Below, piece by piece: positions 35,460-44,532 of a stretch of DNA of 48,085 nt. Position 1 is the stretch's first letter; every line of letters starts with the position of its first letter. This DNA is from Streptomyces albus subsp. chlorinus (GTDB taxonomy: Bacteria; Actinomycetota; Actinomycetes; Streptomycetales; Streptomycetaceae). The stretch lies in NCBI RefSeq assembly GCF_013302895.1, contig NZ_VJOK01000001.1:2415786-2463870 (forward strand), read 5' to 3'. The translations under genes and the position numbers were made by a program. The notes beneath the pieces are model-generated. The model was not told the DNA's origin and ran no database searches. It saw only the letters and a program-made list of their open reading frames with translations.

Positions 35460-36623
35460 TCAGTCGCGGCAGATCAGCAGCAGCGCACGGTCGTCGTTGA
35501 CGTCGCGGGCCACCGACTCGATCAGGTGCCAGGCGGCGCCGTGGAAGCTGGTGGCGACGTAGCGGTCGGCCTCGCCGGTGAGGCGGTCCATGCCCTCGGT
35601 CAGGTCGCGCTCGGCGGTCTCCACGAGCCCGTCGGTGAAGAGCATCAGGACGTCGCCGGAGCGCAGCGTGCCCCGCACGGGCTCGAACTCGGCACCGTCG
35701 TAGACGCCCAGCAGCGGGCCCTCGGCGGCCTTCTCCTCCCACTTGCCGGACCCGGCGTGGAGCTGCATCGCGGGGACGTGCCCGGCGGACAGCAGCTCGA
35801 AGTCGCCGGTGTCGAGGTCCAGGACGAGGTGGACGGAGGTGGCGAATCCCTCCTCCCAGGACTGACGCAGCAGATAGCCGTTGGCCGCGGGGAGGAAGTC
35901 GTGCGGCGGCAGCGAGCCGAGCAGCCCGCCGAACGCGCCGGACAGCAGCAGGGCGCGGGAGGCGGCGTCCATGCCCTTGCCGGAGACGTCGGTCAGGACG
36001 AGTTCGAGGGTGCGCCGGGCGGGGCCGGTGCGGGCCGCGACGACGAAGTCCCCGGAGAAGGACTGCCCGCCCGCCGGGCGCAGCGCCATCTCGTGGTGCC
36101 AGCCGGCGGGCAGTTTCGGCAGTTTGCTCTGGACGCGGATGCGTTCGCGCAGGTCGAAGAGCATGGTGCCGCCGCGCCGCCAGGGCACCCCGACGCGGCT
36201 GCGGAACTGCGCGACGAGGAGGCCGGAGAGCCCGGCCGCCGCGACCACCAGGATGGTGCCGGGTGTGACGCGGCCCGCCTCGTCACCGGTCTTCCAGGGC
36301 TCCAGCAGCATCGACTCGACCATGAGCGCCACGGCGGCCGCGGCGTAGAGGGCGAGCAGGCTGGCGGGGCGCAGCAGCAGCCCGCCGGCGATCAGCGGGA
36401 GCACCAGCGCCTCGGGCGCGCACCACAGCGGGGTGACGACGGTGGCGCAGGTCAACGCCGGGACGGTGAGCAGCAGTCCGGTCAGCGCCACCCGGTCCGA
36501 GGCGCCGCCGCGGAAGTAGTCGACGGCGGATCTGCGCAGGTTGGTGCGGACCCGGTGCCAGGCCTTGAGCGCCTGGTGCGACCGGGTCGTCGCAGTGGAG
36601 GGTCCCGCGCGGCGTTCCGCCAT
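35460..36623 (-). CDS. Membrane-anchored PP2C-type serine phosphatase (SpoIIE-like)
   Basis: A 387-aa protein. The N-terminal half has about five helices (about 50-145). The C-terminal SpoIIE/PP2C domain (about 160-385) includes GDFVVAARTG, ELVLTDVSGKGMDAA, FATSVHLVLDLDTGDFEL and GDVLMLFTDGLVE, the metal-binding aspartates of this family. The domain dephosphorylates anti-sigma-factor antagonists in many streptomycetes; the partner here is unknown. ATG 36623 follows a -10 box by 8 nt, so the longer form from 36707 was rejected. Divergent from the acetyltransferase gene. Confidence 0.88.
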   Translation of the reverse strand: MAERRAGPSTATTRSHQALKAWHRVRTNLRRSAVDYFRGGASDRVALTGLLLTVPALTCATVVTPLWCAPEALVLPLIAGGLLLRPASLLALYAAAAVALMVESMLLEPWKTGDEAGRVTPGTILVVAAAGLSGLLVAQFRSRVGVPWRRGGTMLFDLRERIRVQSKLPKLPAGWHHEMALRPAGGQSFSGDFVVAARTGPARRTLELVLTDVSGKGMDAASRALLLSGAFGGLLGSLPPHDFLPAANGYLLRQSWEEGFATSVHLVLDLDTGDFELLSAGHVPAMQLHAGSGKWEEKAAEGPLLGVYDGAEFEPVRGTLRSGDVLMLFTDGLVETAERDLTEGMDRLTGEADRYVATSFHGAAWHLIESVARDVNDDRALLLICRD

Positions 36624-36631
36624 GCCCAGGG

Positions 36632-36661
36632 AGCCTAGCCACCCGCTCGGTGACCCGTCGA
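36632..36661 (-). promoter_or_regulatory. Leaderless promoter of the PP2C gene
   Basis: On the minus strand: TCGACG (36656-36661), 18-bp spacer, TAGGCT (36632-36637), 8 nt, ATG 36623. No RBS is present. Confidence 0.5.
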
Positions 36662-36772
36662 TTCCCGGCGGGGCGGCGGGGTCGGGTGCCCGGTGCCGTC
36701 CGGCCAACGGGGCGGTGCGCGCGGGGACAAAAACATTCGCTCCCGTTCGAATCCGCTGCTAGGGATGGCGGT

Positions 36773-38029
36773 ATGACAACGGAACCGCGAGTTCTCCAGG
36801 ACTCCGAATGGGACGCCTGGTACGACAGCCTGCTGAGCGCCTTCGCCAGTACCGACAGCGCCGAGGAGCGGGAGCTGCGCCGCTCGCTGACCGAGACGGA
36901 ACGCTGTCTGGGGGTGTGGGACGAGGGCCGCCCGGTGGCCACCGCGGGGCTGTTCTCCTTCCGGATGGCGGTGCCCGGCGGCGCGCTCGTCCCGACGGCG
37001 GGGGTGACGATGGTGAGTGTGGCGCCCACCCACCGCAGGCGGGGCATCCTGCGGTCGTTCATGCGGCGGCAGTTGGACGACGTGCGGGCGGCGGGCACCG
37101 AGCCGCTGGCGGCGCTGACGGCGTCGGAGGCGCCGATCTACGGGCGGTTCGGGTACGGCCTGGCGGTCCGTTCGCTGGCGGTGCGGATCGACACCAGCAG
37201 GGCCGGGCTGCGGCTGCCCGCTCCGCTGGCCGCCGAGGCGGCGAAGCTGCGGCTGCGGCAGTCGGACGAGGCGGCGTCGCTGGTGGCGGAGTGCGAGGCG
37301 GTGTACGCGCGGGCGGTGCCCCGGCGCCCGGGAATGCTGGAGAGGCGCCCGGGATGGGAGCGCGAGCCCCTGCTCGATCCCGAGCGCCTGCGCGAAGGGG
37401 CCTCGCCCCTGCGCTGCGTGGTGGCGCTGCGCGACGGGGAGCCGGTGGCGTACGCCCGCTACGCGGTCAGGACGCGCTGGACCGAGTCGGACGCGCCCGA
37501 CGGCGAGGTGCAGCTGCGGGACCTGGAGGCCCTCGACCCGGCCGGGTACGCGGCACTGTGGCAGTTCCTGTTCGACATCGACCTGACGACCTGGGTCGTC
37601 TCCGACAACCGGCCGCTGGACGACCCCTGGCAGCACCTGGTGGAGAACATCCGCCGGTGCACCACCCGGCTGAACACCGACTCCCTCTACCTGCGCCCGG
37701 TGGACGTGGGCGCCGCACTGGCCGCCCGCACCTACGCCGCACCCGTGGACGCGGTGCTGCGGGTCGAGGACGACTTCTGCCCGTGGAACACCGGGAACTG
37801 GCGGCTGTCGGGCGACGAGAAAGGAGCGGTGTGCGAGCCCACGCGGGACGCCGCCGACCTGGCGCTGTCCGTCCGCGAACTCGGCAGCGCCTACCTGGGC
37901 GGCACGTCCCTGGGGGCACTGGCGGACGCCGGCCTGGTGGCCGAGGAGCGCCCCTCCTCCGGTGTGCTGCGGGCGGTCTCGACGGCGTTGTCGAGTGGGA
38001 CCGCGCCGTTCCTGCCGCACGGCTTCTGA
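36773..38029 (+). CDS. Eis-family GNAT N-acetyltransferase
   Basis: A 418-aa protein with the Eis layout. A GNAT domain comes first, with acetyl-CoA loop VAPTHRRRGILRSFM (about 83-97); a second GNAT-like domain follows; the C-terminal SCP2-like domain ends PFLPHGF. Eis proteins acetylate amines, including aminoglycosides in mycobacteria; the substrate here is unknown. ATG 36773 has AGGGATGG 4-11 nt upstream. The last 21 nt of coding sequence are repeated after the stop. Confidence 0.9.
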   Translation: MTTEPRVLQDSEWDAWYDSLLSAFASTDSAEERELRRSLTETERCLGVWDEGRPVATAGLFSFRMAVPGGALVPTAGVTMVSVAPTHRRRGILRSFMRRQLDDVRAAGTEPLAALTASEAPIYGRFGYGLAVRSLAVRIDTSRAGLRLPAPLAAEAAKLRLRQSDEAASLVAECEAVYARAVPRRPGMLERRPGWEREPLLDPERLREGASPLRCVVALRDGEPVAYARYAVRTRWTESDAPDGEVQLRDLEALDPAGYAALWQFLFDIDLTTWVVSDNRPLDDPWQHLVENIRRCTTRLNTDSLYLRPVDVGAALAARTYAAPVDAVLRVEDDFCPWNTGNWRLSGDEKGAVCEPTRDAADLALSVRELGSAYLGGTSLGALADAGLVAEERPSSGVLRAVSTALSSGTAPFLPHGF

Positions 38030-38051
38030 CCCGTTCCTGCCGCACGGCTTC
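38006..38051. repeat. 21-bp tandem duplication spanning the acetyltransferase stop
   Basis: CCGTTCCTGCCGCACGGCTT plus C occurs at 38006-38026 (coding, PFLPHGF) and again at 38031-38051, with period 25. This is a recent-looking local duplication. Confidence 0.8.
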
Positions 38052-38096
38052 CGGCCCGGTACGGCCACCGGCGCCGCCGGCCCCGGCCCTCCGGGG

Positions 38097-38939
38097 TCAG
38101 CGGCGCTGGCAGGTGGGGCACCAGAACAGGTTGCGGGCCGCCAGTTCGGCGGTGGCCACGGGGGTGGAGCAGATCAGGCACGGCTGGGCGGCGCGGCGGT
38201 AAACGTAGACCTCGCCGCCGTGGTCGTCCACGCGGGGCGGGCGTCCCATGGCCTCGGGGGTGTGCTCGTCCCGCACGGTGTCGATGCGGTTCTTGCGCAC
38301 CCCGTCGGTCATCAGCTCCACCAGGTCCGCCCACAGGGCGTCCCACTCCGCGCGGGTCAGGTCGCGTCCGGCGCGGTAGGGATCGATGCCGTGCCGGAAG
38401 AGGACCTCGGCGCGGTAGACGTTGCCGACCCCGGCGACGATCTTCTGGTCCATGAGCAGGGCGGCGATGCTGGTGCGGCTGCGGGAGATCCTTGCCCAGG
38501 CGGCCTCGGGATCGGAGGCGGCGCGCAGCGGGTCGGGGCCGAGCCGGTCGCTGACGGCCTGCTTCTCGGGCGCGGTCAGCAGCTCGCAGCGGGTGGGTCC
38601 GCGCAGGTCGGCGTAGTGCGGCGGCCCCTCAGGCTCCCCCGGCCGCTCGCCGGGCCGGGTCGCCAGCCGCAGCCGCACCTGGCCCACGGGGGCGGGCGGT
38701 GGGCCCTCCCCGAAGCGGAAGGTGCCGTAGAGGCCCAGGTGTATGTGCACCCAGCCGAGGGGGCCGAAGCCGAGGAAGAGGTGCTTGCCGTGTGCCTCGG
38801 TCGCCGTGAGCGCCGCGCCGTTGAGCAGCGCGGCGCCGTCGGCGAACTTGCCCTGCGGGCTGGTGACGTCCAGCGTGCGCCCGGCGAACCGGTCCGCGGC
38901 ATCGCGCGCGAGCCGGTGGATGGTGTGACCCTCGGGCAC
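38097..38939 (-). CDS. Fpg/Nei family DNA glycosylase
   Basis: A 280-aa base-excision enzyme. After the initiator, Pro2 and Glu3 (PEGHTIHRLA) are the catalytic pair; Lys52 is conserved. The helix-two-turn-helix region has DQKIVAGVGNVYRAEVLF, and the C-terminal zinc finger has Cys254, Cys257, Cys274 and Cys277. It removes oxidised bases by N-terminal proline attack. PEGHTIHRLA is of the Nei (endonuclease VIII-like) type common in actinobacteria. GTG 38939 starts 4 nt after the rpiB stop; the two are co-transcribed. Confidence 0.9.
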   Translation of the reverse strand: MPEGHTIHRLARDAADRFAGRTLDVTSPQGKFADGAALLNGAALTATEAHGKHLFLGFGPLGWVHIHLGLYGTFRFGEGPPPAPVGQVRLRLATRPGERPGEPEGPPHYADLRGPTRCELLTAPEKQAVSDRLGPDPLRAASDPEAAWARISRSRTSIAALLMDQKIVAGVGNVYRAEVLFRHGIDPYRAGRDLTRAEWDALWADLVELMTDGVRKNRIDTVRDEHTPEAMGRPPRVDDHGGEVYVYRRAAQPCLICSTPVATAELAARNLFWCPTCQRR

Positions 38940-38943
38940 GGGC

Positions 38944-39441
38944 TCAGGGCTGGTCGGGGGACTTGGGGTGGTGCGCCGGCACGGGCGGCAGCGCGCCGGT
39001 GCGCTCGTAGTCCGCGAGCATGGTGATGCGCCGCTTGTGCCGCTCGCCCTCGGAGAAGGGGGTGGCCAGGAACGCCTCGACGAAGGAGACGGCCTCCTCG
39101 GTGGTGTGCATGCGCGCGCCCACGCTGAGGAGGTTGGCGTCGTTGTGCTCGCGTGCCAGCTCGGCCGTCTCCCGGCTCCAGGCCAGGGCGCAGCGGACGC
39201 CGGGGACCTTGTTGGCGGCCATCTGCTCGCCGTTGCCGGAGCCGCCGATGACGATGCCGAGGGAGCCGCTGTCGGCGACCGTGCGCTCGGCGGCACGGAG
39301 GCAGAACGGAGGGTAGTCGTCGTCGGCGTCGAAGATGTGGGGGCCGCAGTCGACGGGCTCGTGGCCCGCGGACTCCAGCCACTCGACGAGGTGGTTCTTC
39401 AGTTCGTATCCGGCATGGTCGGAGCCGAGGTACACGCGCAT
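38944..39441 (-). CDS. rpiB: Ribose-5-phosphate isomerase B
   Basis: A 165-aa isomerase that interconverts ribose-5-P and ribulose-5-P. Family motifs are YLGSDHAGYELK and GIVIGGSGNGEQMAANKVPG. The Glu in GNGEQMAAN (Glu72) marks the actinobacterial Glu type rather than the Cys type found in E. coli. ATG 39441 has no clear RBS; a CACACT 7 nt upstream hints at a leaderless start. The fpg-type gene follows after 4 nt. Confidence 0.95.
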   Translation of the reverse strand: MRVYLGSDHAGYELKNHLVEWLESAGHEPVDCGPHIFDADDDYPPFCLRAAERTVADSGSLGIVIGGSGNGEQMAANKVPGVRCALAWSRETAELAREHNDANLLSVGARMHTTEEAVSFVEAFLATPFSEGERHKRRITMLADYERTGALPPVPAHHPKSPDQP

Positions 39442-39620
39442 ACCGCAGAGTGTGTCATCCCCGCTCCGGCGGGCCGGACGCAGGGCCGCCGAGCCGCGAG
39501 CGGGTGTCGCCGCGGTGTTGCGGAGACAACAATCCGGATTCGGCTCTTCCGTTGTGGGCAGCACGCCCTCTTACATGTGAACGCTCGTTAAAGACGACAC
39601 CACAAGGAGCCGGCTGCCCC

Positions 39621-41108
39621 ATGAGTTCTCAGCAGACCCCGCGTACGTCGGGGGAGCCGCCGCAGAAGCCTCCCGCCGGGGACGGTGACGGCCTGCGGGC
39701 GGGCCTCAAGAACCGCCATCTGTCCATGATCGCCATCGGCGGGGTGATCGGTGCGGGCCTCTTCGTGGGCTCCAAGGCCGGTATCGCCGACGCGGGCCCC
39801 GGCATCCTGCTGTCCTACGCGCTGGCCGGCCTGCTGGTCGTGCTGGTGATGCGCATGCTCGGCGAGATGGCGGCCGCCGATCCGGCCTCCGGGTCGTTCT
39901 CCACCTACGCCGACCGCGCCCTGGGCCGCTGGGCCGGGTTCACCATCGGCTGGCTGTACTGGTTCTTCTGGTCGGTGGTGCTGGCCGTCGAGGCGACGGC
40001 CGCCGCGGACATCCTGGAGGGCTGGATCCCGTCCGTGCCGCAGTGGGGCTGGGCCCTGCTGGTGATGCTGGTGCTGACGGGGACGAACCTGATCTCCGTC
40101 GGCTCCTACGGCGAGTTCGAGTTCTGGTTCGCGGGCATCAAGGTCGTCGCGATCATCGCGTTCATCGCCGTCGGCCTGATCGCCTTCGTCGGGCTGCCGC
40201 CCGCCGACGGCGCCGCCGGTCTGGAGAACCTCACCGGGCAGGGCGGATTCCTGCCCAACGGGCCGGGGGCGATCCTCTCCGGCATGCTGCTGGTGGTCTT
40301 CTCCTTCATGGGCAGCGAGATCGTCACGCTGGCCGCCGCCGAGTCGCCGAACCCGGTCACCGCCGTGCGCAAGGCCGTCAACAGCGTGATCTGGCGCATC
40401 GGCCTGTTCTACCTCGGCTCGATGTTCGTGATCGTCTCGCTGCTGCCGTGGGACTCCGAGGCCATCGCCACCGACGGCCCGTACGTGGCGGTCCTCGACG
40501 CGCTGGACATCCCCTACGCGGGCACCGTGATGGACGTCGTCGTGCTGACGGCGGTGCTCTCCTGCCTCAACTCGGGTCTCTACACCGCCTCGCGGATGGC
40601 CTTCTCGCTGGGCGAGCGCGGGGACGCCCCGGCCTCCTTCGGCCGCACCAACCAGCGGGGCGTGCCCACGGCCGCGATCCTCGCCTCGGTGGCCTTCGGG
40701 TTCGTGGCGGTCTTCTTCAACTACATCGCCAAGGACACCGTCTTCGAGTTCCTGCTCAACTCCTCGGGCGCGGTCGCGCTCTTCGTCTGGCTGGTCATCT
40801 GCGCCTCGCAGCTGCGGATGCGGCACCGGATCGAGCGGGAGGCCCCCGAGCGGCTGACGGTGCGGATGTGGCTGTACCCGTATCTGACGTGGGCCACCAT
40901 CGGCCTGATCGTCTTCGTGATCGGCTACATGTTCACGGACGACGACGGGCGCACCCAGATGGTGCTCTCGCTGGCCGTCGCGGCGGTGGTGCTGGTCACC
41001 TCGCTGGTCAAGGACCGCGTCCAGCGCGGGCAGGCGGCGGCCCGGGAGCCGCTGGGCGGCGCGGAGCCGGACCAGGCGCCGGTGACGTCCCCCGCCGACG
41101 CGGGCTGA
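39621..41108 (+). CDS. APC-family amino-acid permease
   Basis: A 495-aa, 12-helix amino-acid/polyamine/organocation transporter. The N-terminal signature HLSMIAIGGVIGAGLFVGS (about 33-51) is typical of the AAT subfamily (GABA, aromatic, proline permeases). Helices continue to about residue 470; the tail is hydrophilic. ATG 39621 has AAGGAG 11 nt upstream. It is similar to the permease at 42228; substrate cannot be told from sequence. A strong terminator follows. Confidence 0.93.
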   Translation: MSSQQTPRTSGEPPQKPPAGDGDGLRAGLKNRHLSMIAIGGVIGAGLFVGSKAGIADAGPGILLSYALAGLLVVLVMRMLGEMAAADPASGSFSTYADRALGRWAGFTIGWLYWFFWSVVLAVEATAAADILEGWIPSVPQWGWALLVMLVLTGTNLISVGSYGEFEFWFAGIKVVAIIAFIAVGLIAFVGLPPADGAAGLENLTGQGGFLPNGPGAILSGMLLVVFSFMGSEIVTLAAAESPNPVTAVRKAVNSVIWRIGLFYLGSMFVIVSLLPWDSEAIATDGPYVAVLDALDIPYAGTVMDVVVLTAVLSCLNSGLYTASRMAFSLGERGDAPASFGRTNQRGVPTAAILASVAFGFVAVFFNYIAKDTVFEFLLNSSGAVALFVWLVICASQLRMRHRIEREAPERLTVRMWLYPYLTWATIGLIVFVIGYMFTDDDGRTQMVLSLAVAAVVLVTSLVKDRVQRGQAAAREPLGGAEPDQAPVTSPADAG

Positions 41109-41127
41109 CCCGGGCCCCGGCCGGCAG

Positions 41128-41167
41128 GCGGGAGGGCCCGGCGCCACACGGCGCCGGGCCCTCCCGC
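41128..41167. terminator. 18-bp perfect terminator hairpin
   Basis: Arms 41128-41145 and 41150-41167 with loop ACAC. It lies 20 nt after the permease stop and 56 nt beyond the convergent bioY stop. Tandem GGTCC-TCCCCGGACCCGCC units follow. Confidence 0.85.
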
Positions 41168-41223
41168 GTCCGGTCCTTCCCCGGACCCGCCGGTCCCTCC
41201 CCGGACCCGCCGGGGCCGGGGCC

Positions 41224-41832
41224 TCAGCTCTTGCGGCCCGCCAGCTTCCAGGCGGTGGGCAGGGCACCCATCGCCAGGGCGGCCTTGAGGGCGTCCCCGA
41301 CCAGGAACGGCACCAGGCCGGCGGCGACGGCCTCGCTCAGCGACATCCCGGTGGACAGCGCCAGGTAGGGGACGCCGACGGCGTAGACGAGGGCGAGGCC
41401 GGCCGCCATGGTGCCCGCGGTGCGCAGCGCGCCGCGGTCGCCGCCGCGGCGGGCCAGCGCGCCCACGGCGATGGAGGCCAGCATCATGCCGAAGACGTAG
41501 CCGAGCGTGGGTATGCCCACCCCGGAGGACGCCTCGGCGAACCACGGCACCCCGGCCATGCCCGCCATCGCGTACAGGGCCAGTGCGAGGAAGCCGCGGC
41601 CGGCGCCGAGCCCGGCGCCGACCAGCAGCGCGGCGAAGGTCTGCCCGGTGACCGGCACCGGCGAGCCGGGAACGGGTATTGCTATCTGCGCGGCGATCCC
41701 CGTCAGGGCGGCGCCGCCGGCCACCAGGGCGACGTCGCGGACACGGGCGCGGGTCGCACTGGAGGCGGGCAGCAGATCCGCGAGCACGGTTCCGGGGCGC
41801 GGGGTGGCTGCGGCGGATGTGAGGGCACTCAT
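41224..41832 (-). CDS. bioY: Biotin transporter BioY
   Basis: A 202-aa membrane protein with six helices. BioY signatures are PVPGSPVPVTGQTFAALLVGA and, later, GIPTLGYVFGMMLAS. It is the substrate-binding S-component of a biotin ECF transporter. No EcfA/EcfT genes are adjacent, so it either works alone or uses shared modules. ATG 41832 has GGAGAG 5 nt upstream. A large hairpin lies 45 nt upstream of the ATG, in the leader. Confidence 0.93.
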   Translation of the reverse strand: MSALTSAAATPRPGTVLADLLPASSATRARVRDVALVAGGAALTGIAAQIAIPVPGSPVPVTGQTFAALLVGAGLGAGRGFLALALYAMAGMAGVPWFAEASSGVGIPTLGYVFGMMLASIAVGALARRGGDRGALRTAGTMAAGLALVYAVGVPYLALSTGMSLSEAVAAGLVPFLVGDALKAALAMGALPTAWKLAGRKS

Positions 41833-42227
41833 CTGGACTCTCCGTCTGGTGCGAGCGGGTAGGAGCGGCCGGGTTCGGCTGGTCGTCCCCGTGCGGGCCG
41901 CCGCCCTGCGACACCGCGGCCCTCACACGGGGCGACCAGCCGGCCACAGCCTTTTGTCTGCCCGTCGACGCTAGCCGAAACCGCTCGAGCGCCGAGCGTG
42001 AGCGGGGCGTGAGCTTGGCGACAGTGGGTCCCGCCGGGCGCCCCTTCGCTCCGGTTTCGCGCGTTCCGGGGCCTGTCCGTATCGCGGGATGGGCCGCACG
42101 ATTATTGATGTGCTGGGCTGCCTCACCAACACTGGGGGCGAACACCTACCACCACGGGGGCAGCACACGCACCGTGAACCGCTCACGTTACCCCGTTCGT
42201 CCCCTCACACCCAGGAAACGGCCACTG
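41833..42227. other. 395-nt divergent region bioY / permease
   Basis: Contains the bioY leader with the long hairpin (41878-41940) and, further right, the upstream region of the permease at 42228, including an AT-rich patch (GATTATTGATGTG, near 42101). No ORF is convincing. Confidence 0.5.
41878..41940 (-). promoter_or_regulatory. Long imperfect hairpin in the bioY leader
   Basis: Outer arms pair over 8 bp (GCTGGTCG), then 7 bp (CCCCGTG), then 7 bp (GGGCCGC), interrupted by two small bulges, with a ~13-nt loop. It ends 45 nt before the bioY ATG on the minus strand, so it would be transcribed in the leader if the promoter is upstream. Candidate attenuator, riboregulator or protein-bound element; no known biotin riboswitch matches. 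Confidence 0.5.
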
Positions 42228-43700
42228 ATGACGCGCACCGAGACCTCCGACGCGCCACCCCCGCCCGGCGAGCCCTCCCCCTCTTCCGGCTCCTCCCGCT
42301 CTTCCGGTTCCGACGGCGAGGACGGTGCCCCCGAGCGCTCCCTCGCCCACGGGCTCAAGCAGCGCCACCTCTCGATGATCGCCCTCGGCGGCGTGATCGG
42401 CGCGGGGCTGTTCGTCGGCTCCGGCGCGGGCATCGCCGCGGCGGGCCCCTCGATCGTCCTGGCGTACGCCGCCTCCGGCGCGCTGGTGATGCTCGTGATG
42501 CGGATGCTGGGCGAGATGTCGGCGGCCCGTCCGGCCTCCGGCTCCTTCTCCGTGCACGCCGAGCGGGCCCTGGGGCCGTGGGCGGGTTTCACCTCGGGGT
42601 GGATCTACTGGACCCTGCTGTGCGTCGCCATCGCCACCGAGGCCACGGCGGCGGCGAAGATCATGACGGGCTGGCTGCCGGACACCGAGCAGTGGATGTG
42701 GGTCGCCCTGTTCATGCTCGTCTTCTGTGCCACCAACCTGGCCGCGGTCCGCAACTTCGGCGAGTACGAGTTCTGGTTCGCCGCGCTGAAGGTGCTCGCC
42801 ATCACCGCCTTCCTGGTCCTGGGGGTGCTCGCGATAGCCGGGGTGCTGCCGGGCACCGACTCCCCGGGGGCCGCCCATCTGACGGGTGACGGCGGCTTCT
42901 TCCCCACCGGCGCCGACGGACTGATCGTCGGGCTGCTCGCCTCCGTGTTCGCCTTCGGCGGGCTGGAGACGGTGACGATCGCGGCGGCCGAGTCGGAGAA
43001 ACCGGTCTCGGGGGTCGCCAGGGCCGTGCGCACGGCGGTGTGGCGGATCGCGCTGTTCTACGTCGGCTCGATGCTGGTGATCGTCACGCTGATCCCGTGG
43101 AACGACAAGTCGGTGCTGTCGGGCCCGTACGCGGCCGTACTGGACTACATCGGCATCCCGGCCGCCGCGCAGGTGATGAACGTGGTGGTGCTCATCGCGC
43201 TGCTGTCGGCGATGAACGCCAACATCTACGGGGCCTCGCGGATGTCCTACTCCCTGGTCGAGCGCGGGGAGGGGCCCGTCTTCCTGAACCGGCTGAGCCC
43301 CCAGGGCGTGCCGCGCTACGCGGTGATCGCCTCGTCCTTCTTCGGCTTCGTGGCGGTGCTGCTGAACCTCTTCTGGGCGGAGACGGTCTTCCAGTGGCTG
43401 CTGAACATGGTCGGCGCGGCCACGCTGGTGGTGTGGGGCTTCATCGCCGTCTCGCAGCTGATCACCCGCTACCGGATGGAGCGCGAGGCCCCGGAGAAGC
43501 TGGTGGTGCGCATGTGGCTGTTCCCCGGGCTGACCATCGTGGCCGTGCTGGGCATCGTCGCCGTCCTGCTGCTGATGCTGCGCGAGGGCGACACCCGCAC
43601 CCAGCTGGGCTTCACCGCCGGGCTGACCGTGGTGCTGGCGGCCGTGGGCTACCTGCGGCAGCGGCTGCGTCCGCGCACCCCGGTGCCCGAGGACGCCTGA
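42228..43700 (+). CDS. APC-family amino-acid permease
   Basis: A 490-aa, 12-helix permease. The first ~40 residues are acidic, Ser/Pro-rich and cytoplasmic. Then HLSMIALGGVIGAGLFVGSG starts helix 1. It closely parallels the permease at 39621, so the pair probably arose by duplication, with bioY between. ATG 42228 has AGGAAA 10 nt upstream. Substrate unknown. Confidence 0.93.
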   Translation: MTRTETSDAPPPPGEPSPSSGSSRSSGSDGEDGAPERSLAHGLKQRHLSMIALGGVIGAGLFVGSGAGIAAAGPSIVLAYAASGALVMLVMRMLGEMSAARPASGSFSVHAERALGPWAGFTSGWIYWTLLCVAIATEATAAAKIMTGWLPDTEQWMWVALFMLVFCATNLAAVRNFGEYEFWFAALKVLAITAFLVLGVLAIAGVLPGTDSPGAAHLTGDGGFFPTGADGLIVGLLASVFAFGGLETVTIAAAESEKPVSGVARAVRTAVWRIALFYVGSMLVIVTLIPWNDKSVLSGPYAAVLDYIGIPAAAQVMNVVVLIALLSAMNANIYGASRMSYSLVERGEGPVFLNRLSPQGVPRYAVIASSFFGFVAVLLNLFWAETVFQWLLNMVGAATLVVWGFIAVSQLITRYRMEREAPEKLVVRMWLFPGLTIVAVLGIVAVLLLMLREGDTRTQLGFTAGLTVVLAAVGYLRQRLRPRTPVPEDA

Positions 43701-43842
43701 CCGGCCGGCGCCGGCTCCCCGGTCCCGCCGCCTGACGCGGACTCAGCCGGTCGGCGCGGCCCGGGTTCTCGGACCGCTCGCCGCACAGCGGAGCGCCCCC
43801 TGACGGCAGGGGGCGCTCCGCTGTTTCGTGCACTGTTGCTGC

Positions 43843-43869
43843 TAACTTCTAGTTGCAAGTAATGTGCAT
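43843..43869 (+). promoter_or_regulatory. sodF promoter with possible Nur-type site
   Basis: A -10-like TAACTT (43843-43848) precedes TTGCAA (43853-43858) and TGCAT (43865-43869), an imperfect inverted pair. In S. coelicolor, sodF is repressed by the nickel regulator Nur at TTGCA-type half-sites. The position over the likely start of transcription fits repression. The match is partial. Confidence 0.4.
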
Positions 43870-43890
43870 TAGCGAGCGAAGGGCGAGAGC

Positions 43891-44532
43891 ATGGCGACAT
43901 ACACCTTGCCGGAGCTGCCGTACGACTACTCCGCGCTGGAGCCGGTCATCAGCGGCGAGATCATCGAGCTGCACCACGACAAGCACCACGCCGGGTACGT
44001 GAAGGGGGCCAACGACACGCTCGAACAGCTCGCTCAGGCCCGCGACAAGGACCAGTGGGGCACCATCAACGGCCTGGAGAAGAACCTCGCCTTCCACCTG
44101 TCCGGGCACATCCTGCACACCATCTACTGGCAGAACATGACCGGCGACGGCGGCGGCGAGCCGCTGGAGAAGGACGGCACGGGCGAACTGGCCGACGCCA
44201 TCGCGGAGTCCTTCGGCAGCTTCGCCAAGTTCAAGGCCCAGCTGTCGAAGGCCGCGGCCACCACCCAGGGCTCCGGCTGGGGCGTGCTGGCCTACGAGCC
44301 GGTCACCGGCCGGCTCATCGTCGAGCAGGTCTACGACCACCAGGGCAACGTCGGCCAGGGCTCGGTGCCCCTCCTCGTCTTCGACGCCTGGGAGCACGCC
44401 TTCTACCTGCAGTACCGCAACCAGAAGGTGGACTTCGTCGAGGCGATGTGGCGCGTCGTCAACTGGCAGGACGTCGCCGCCCGCTACAGGGCCGCCAAGG
44501 AGCGCGCCACCAACCTGCTGCTGGCGCCGTAA
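43891..44532 (+). CDS. sodF: Fe(/Mn) superoxide dismutase
   Basis: A 213-aa enzyme. Metal ligands are in [10 protein letters not shown] (His), [11 protein letters not shown] (His), and [11 protein letters not shown] (Asp, His). It is the iron-type SodF of streptomycetes, converting superoxide to hydrogen peroxide and oxygen in the cytoplasm. RBS GAAGGG lies 7-12 nt before ATG 43891. In streptomycetes it is expressed when nickel is low. A long 3' UTR and hairpin follow. Confidence 0.95.
   Translation: MATYTLPELPYDYSALEPVISGEIIELHHDKHHAGYVKGANDTLEQLAQARDKDQWGTINGLEKNLAFHLSGHILHTIYWQNMTGDGGGEPLEKDGTGELADAIAESFGSFAKFKAQLSKAAATTQGSGWGVLAYEPVTGRLIVEQVYDHQGNVGQGSVPLLVFDAWEHAFYLQYRNQKVDFVEAMWRVVNWQDVAARYRAAKERATNLLLAP

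Noticed and set aside
39588..41267. 559-aa minus-strand ORF
   Set aside because: Shadow of the APC permease; Arg/His/Gln-rich with no motif.
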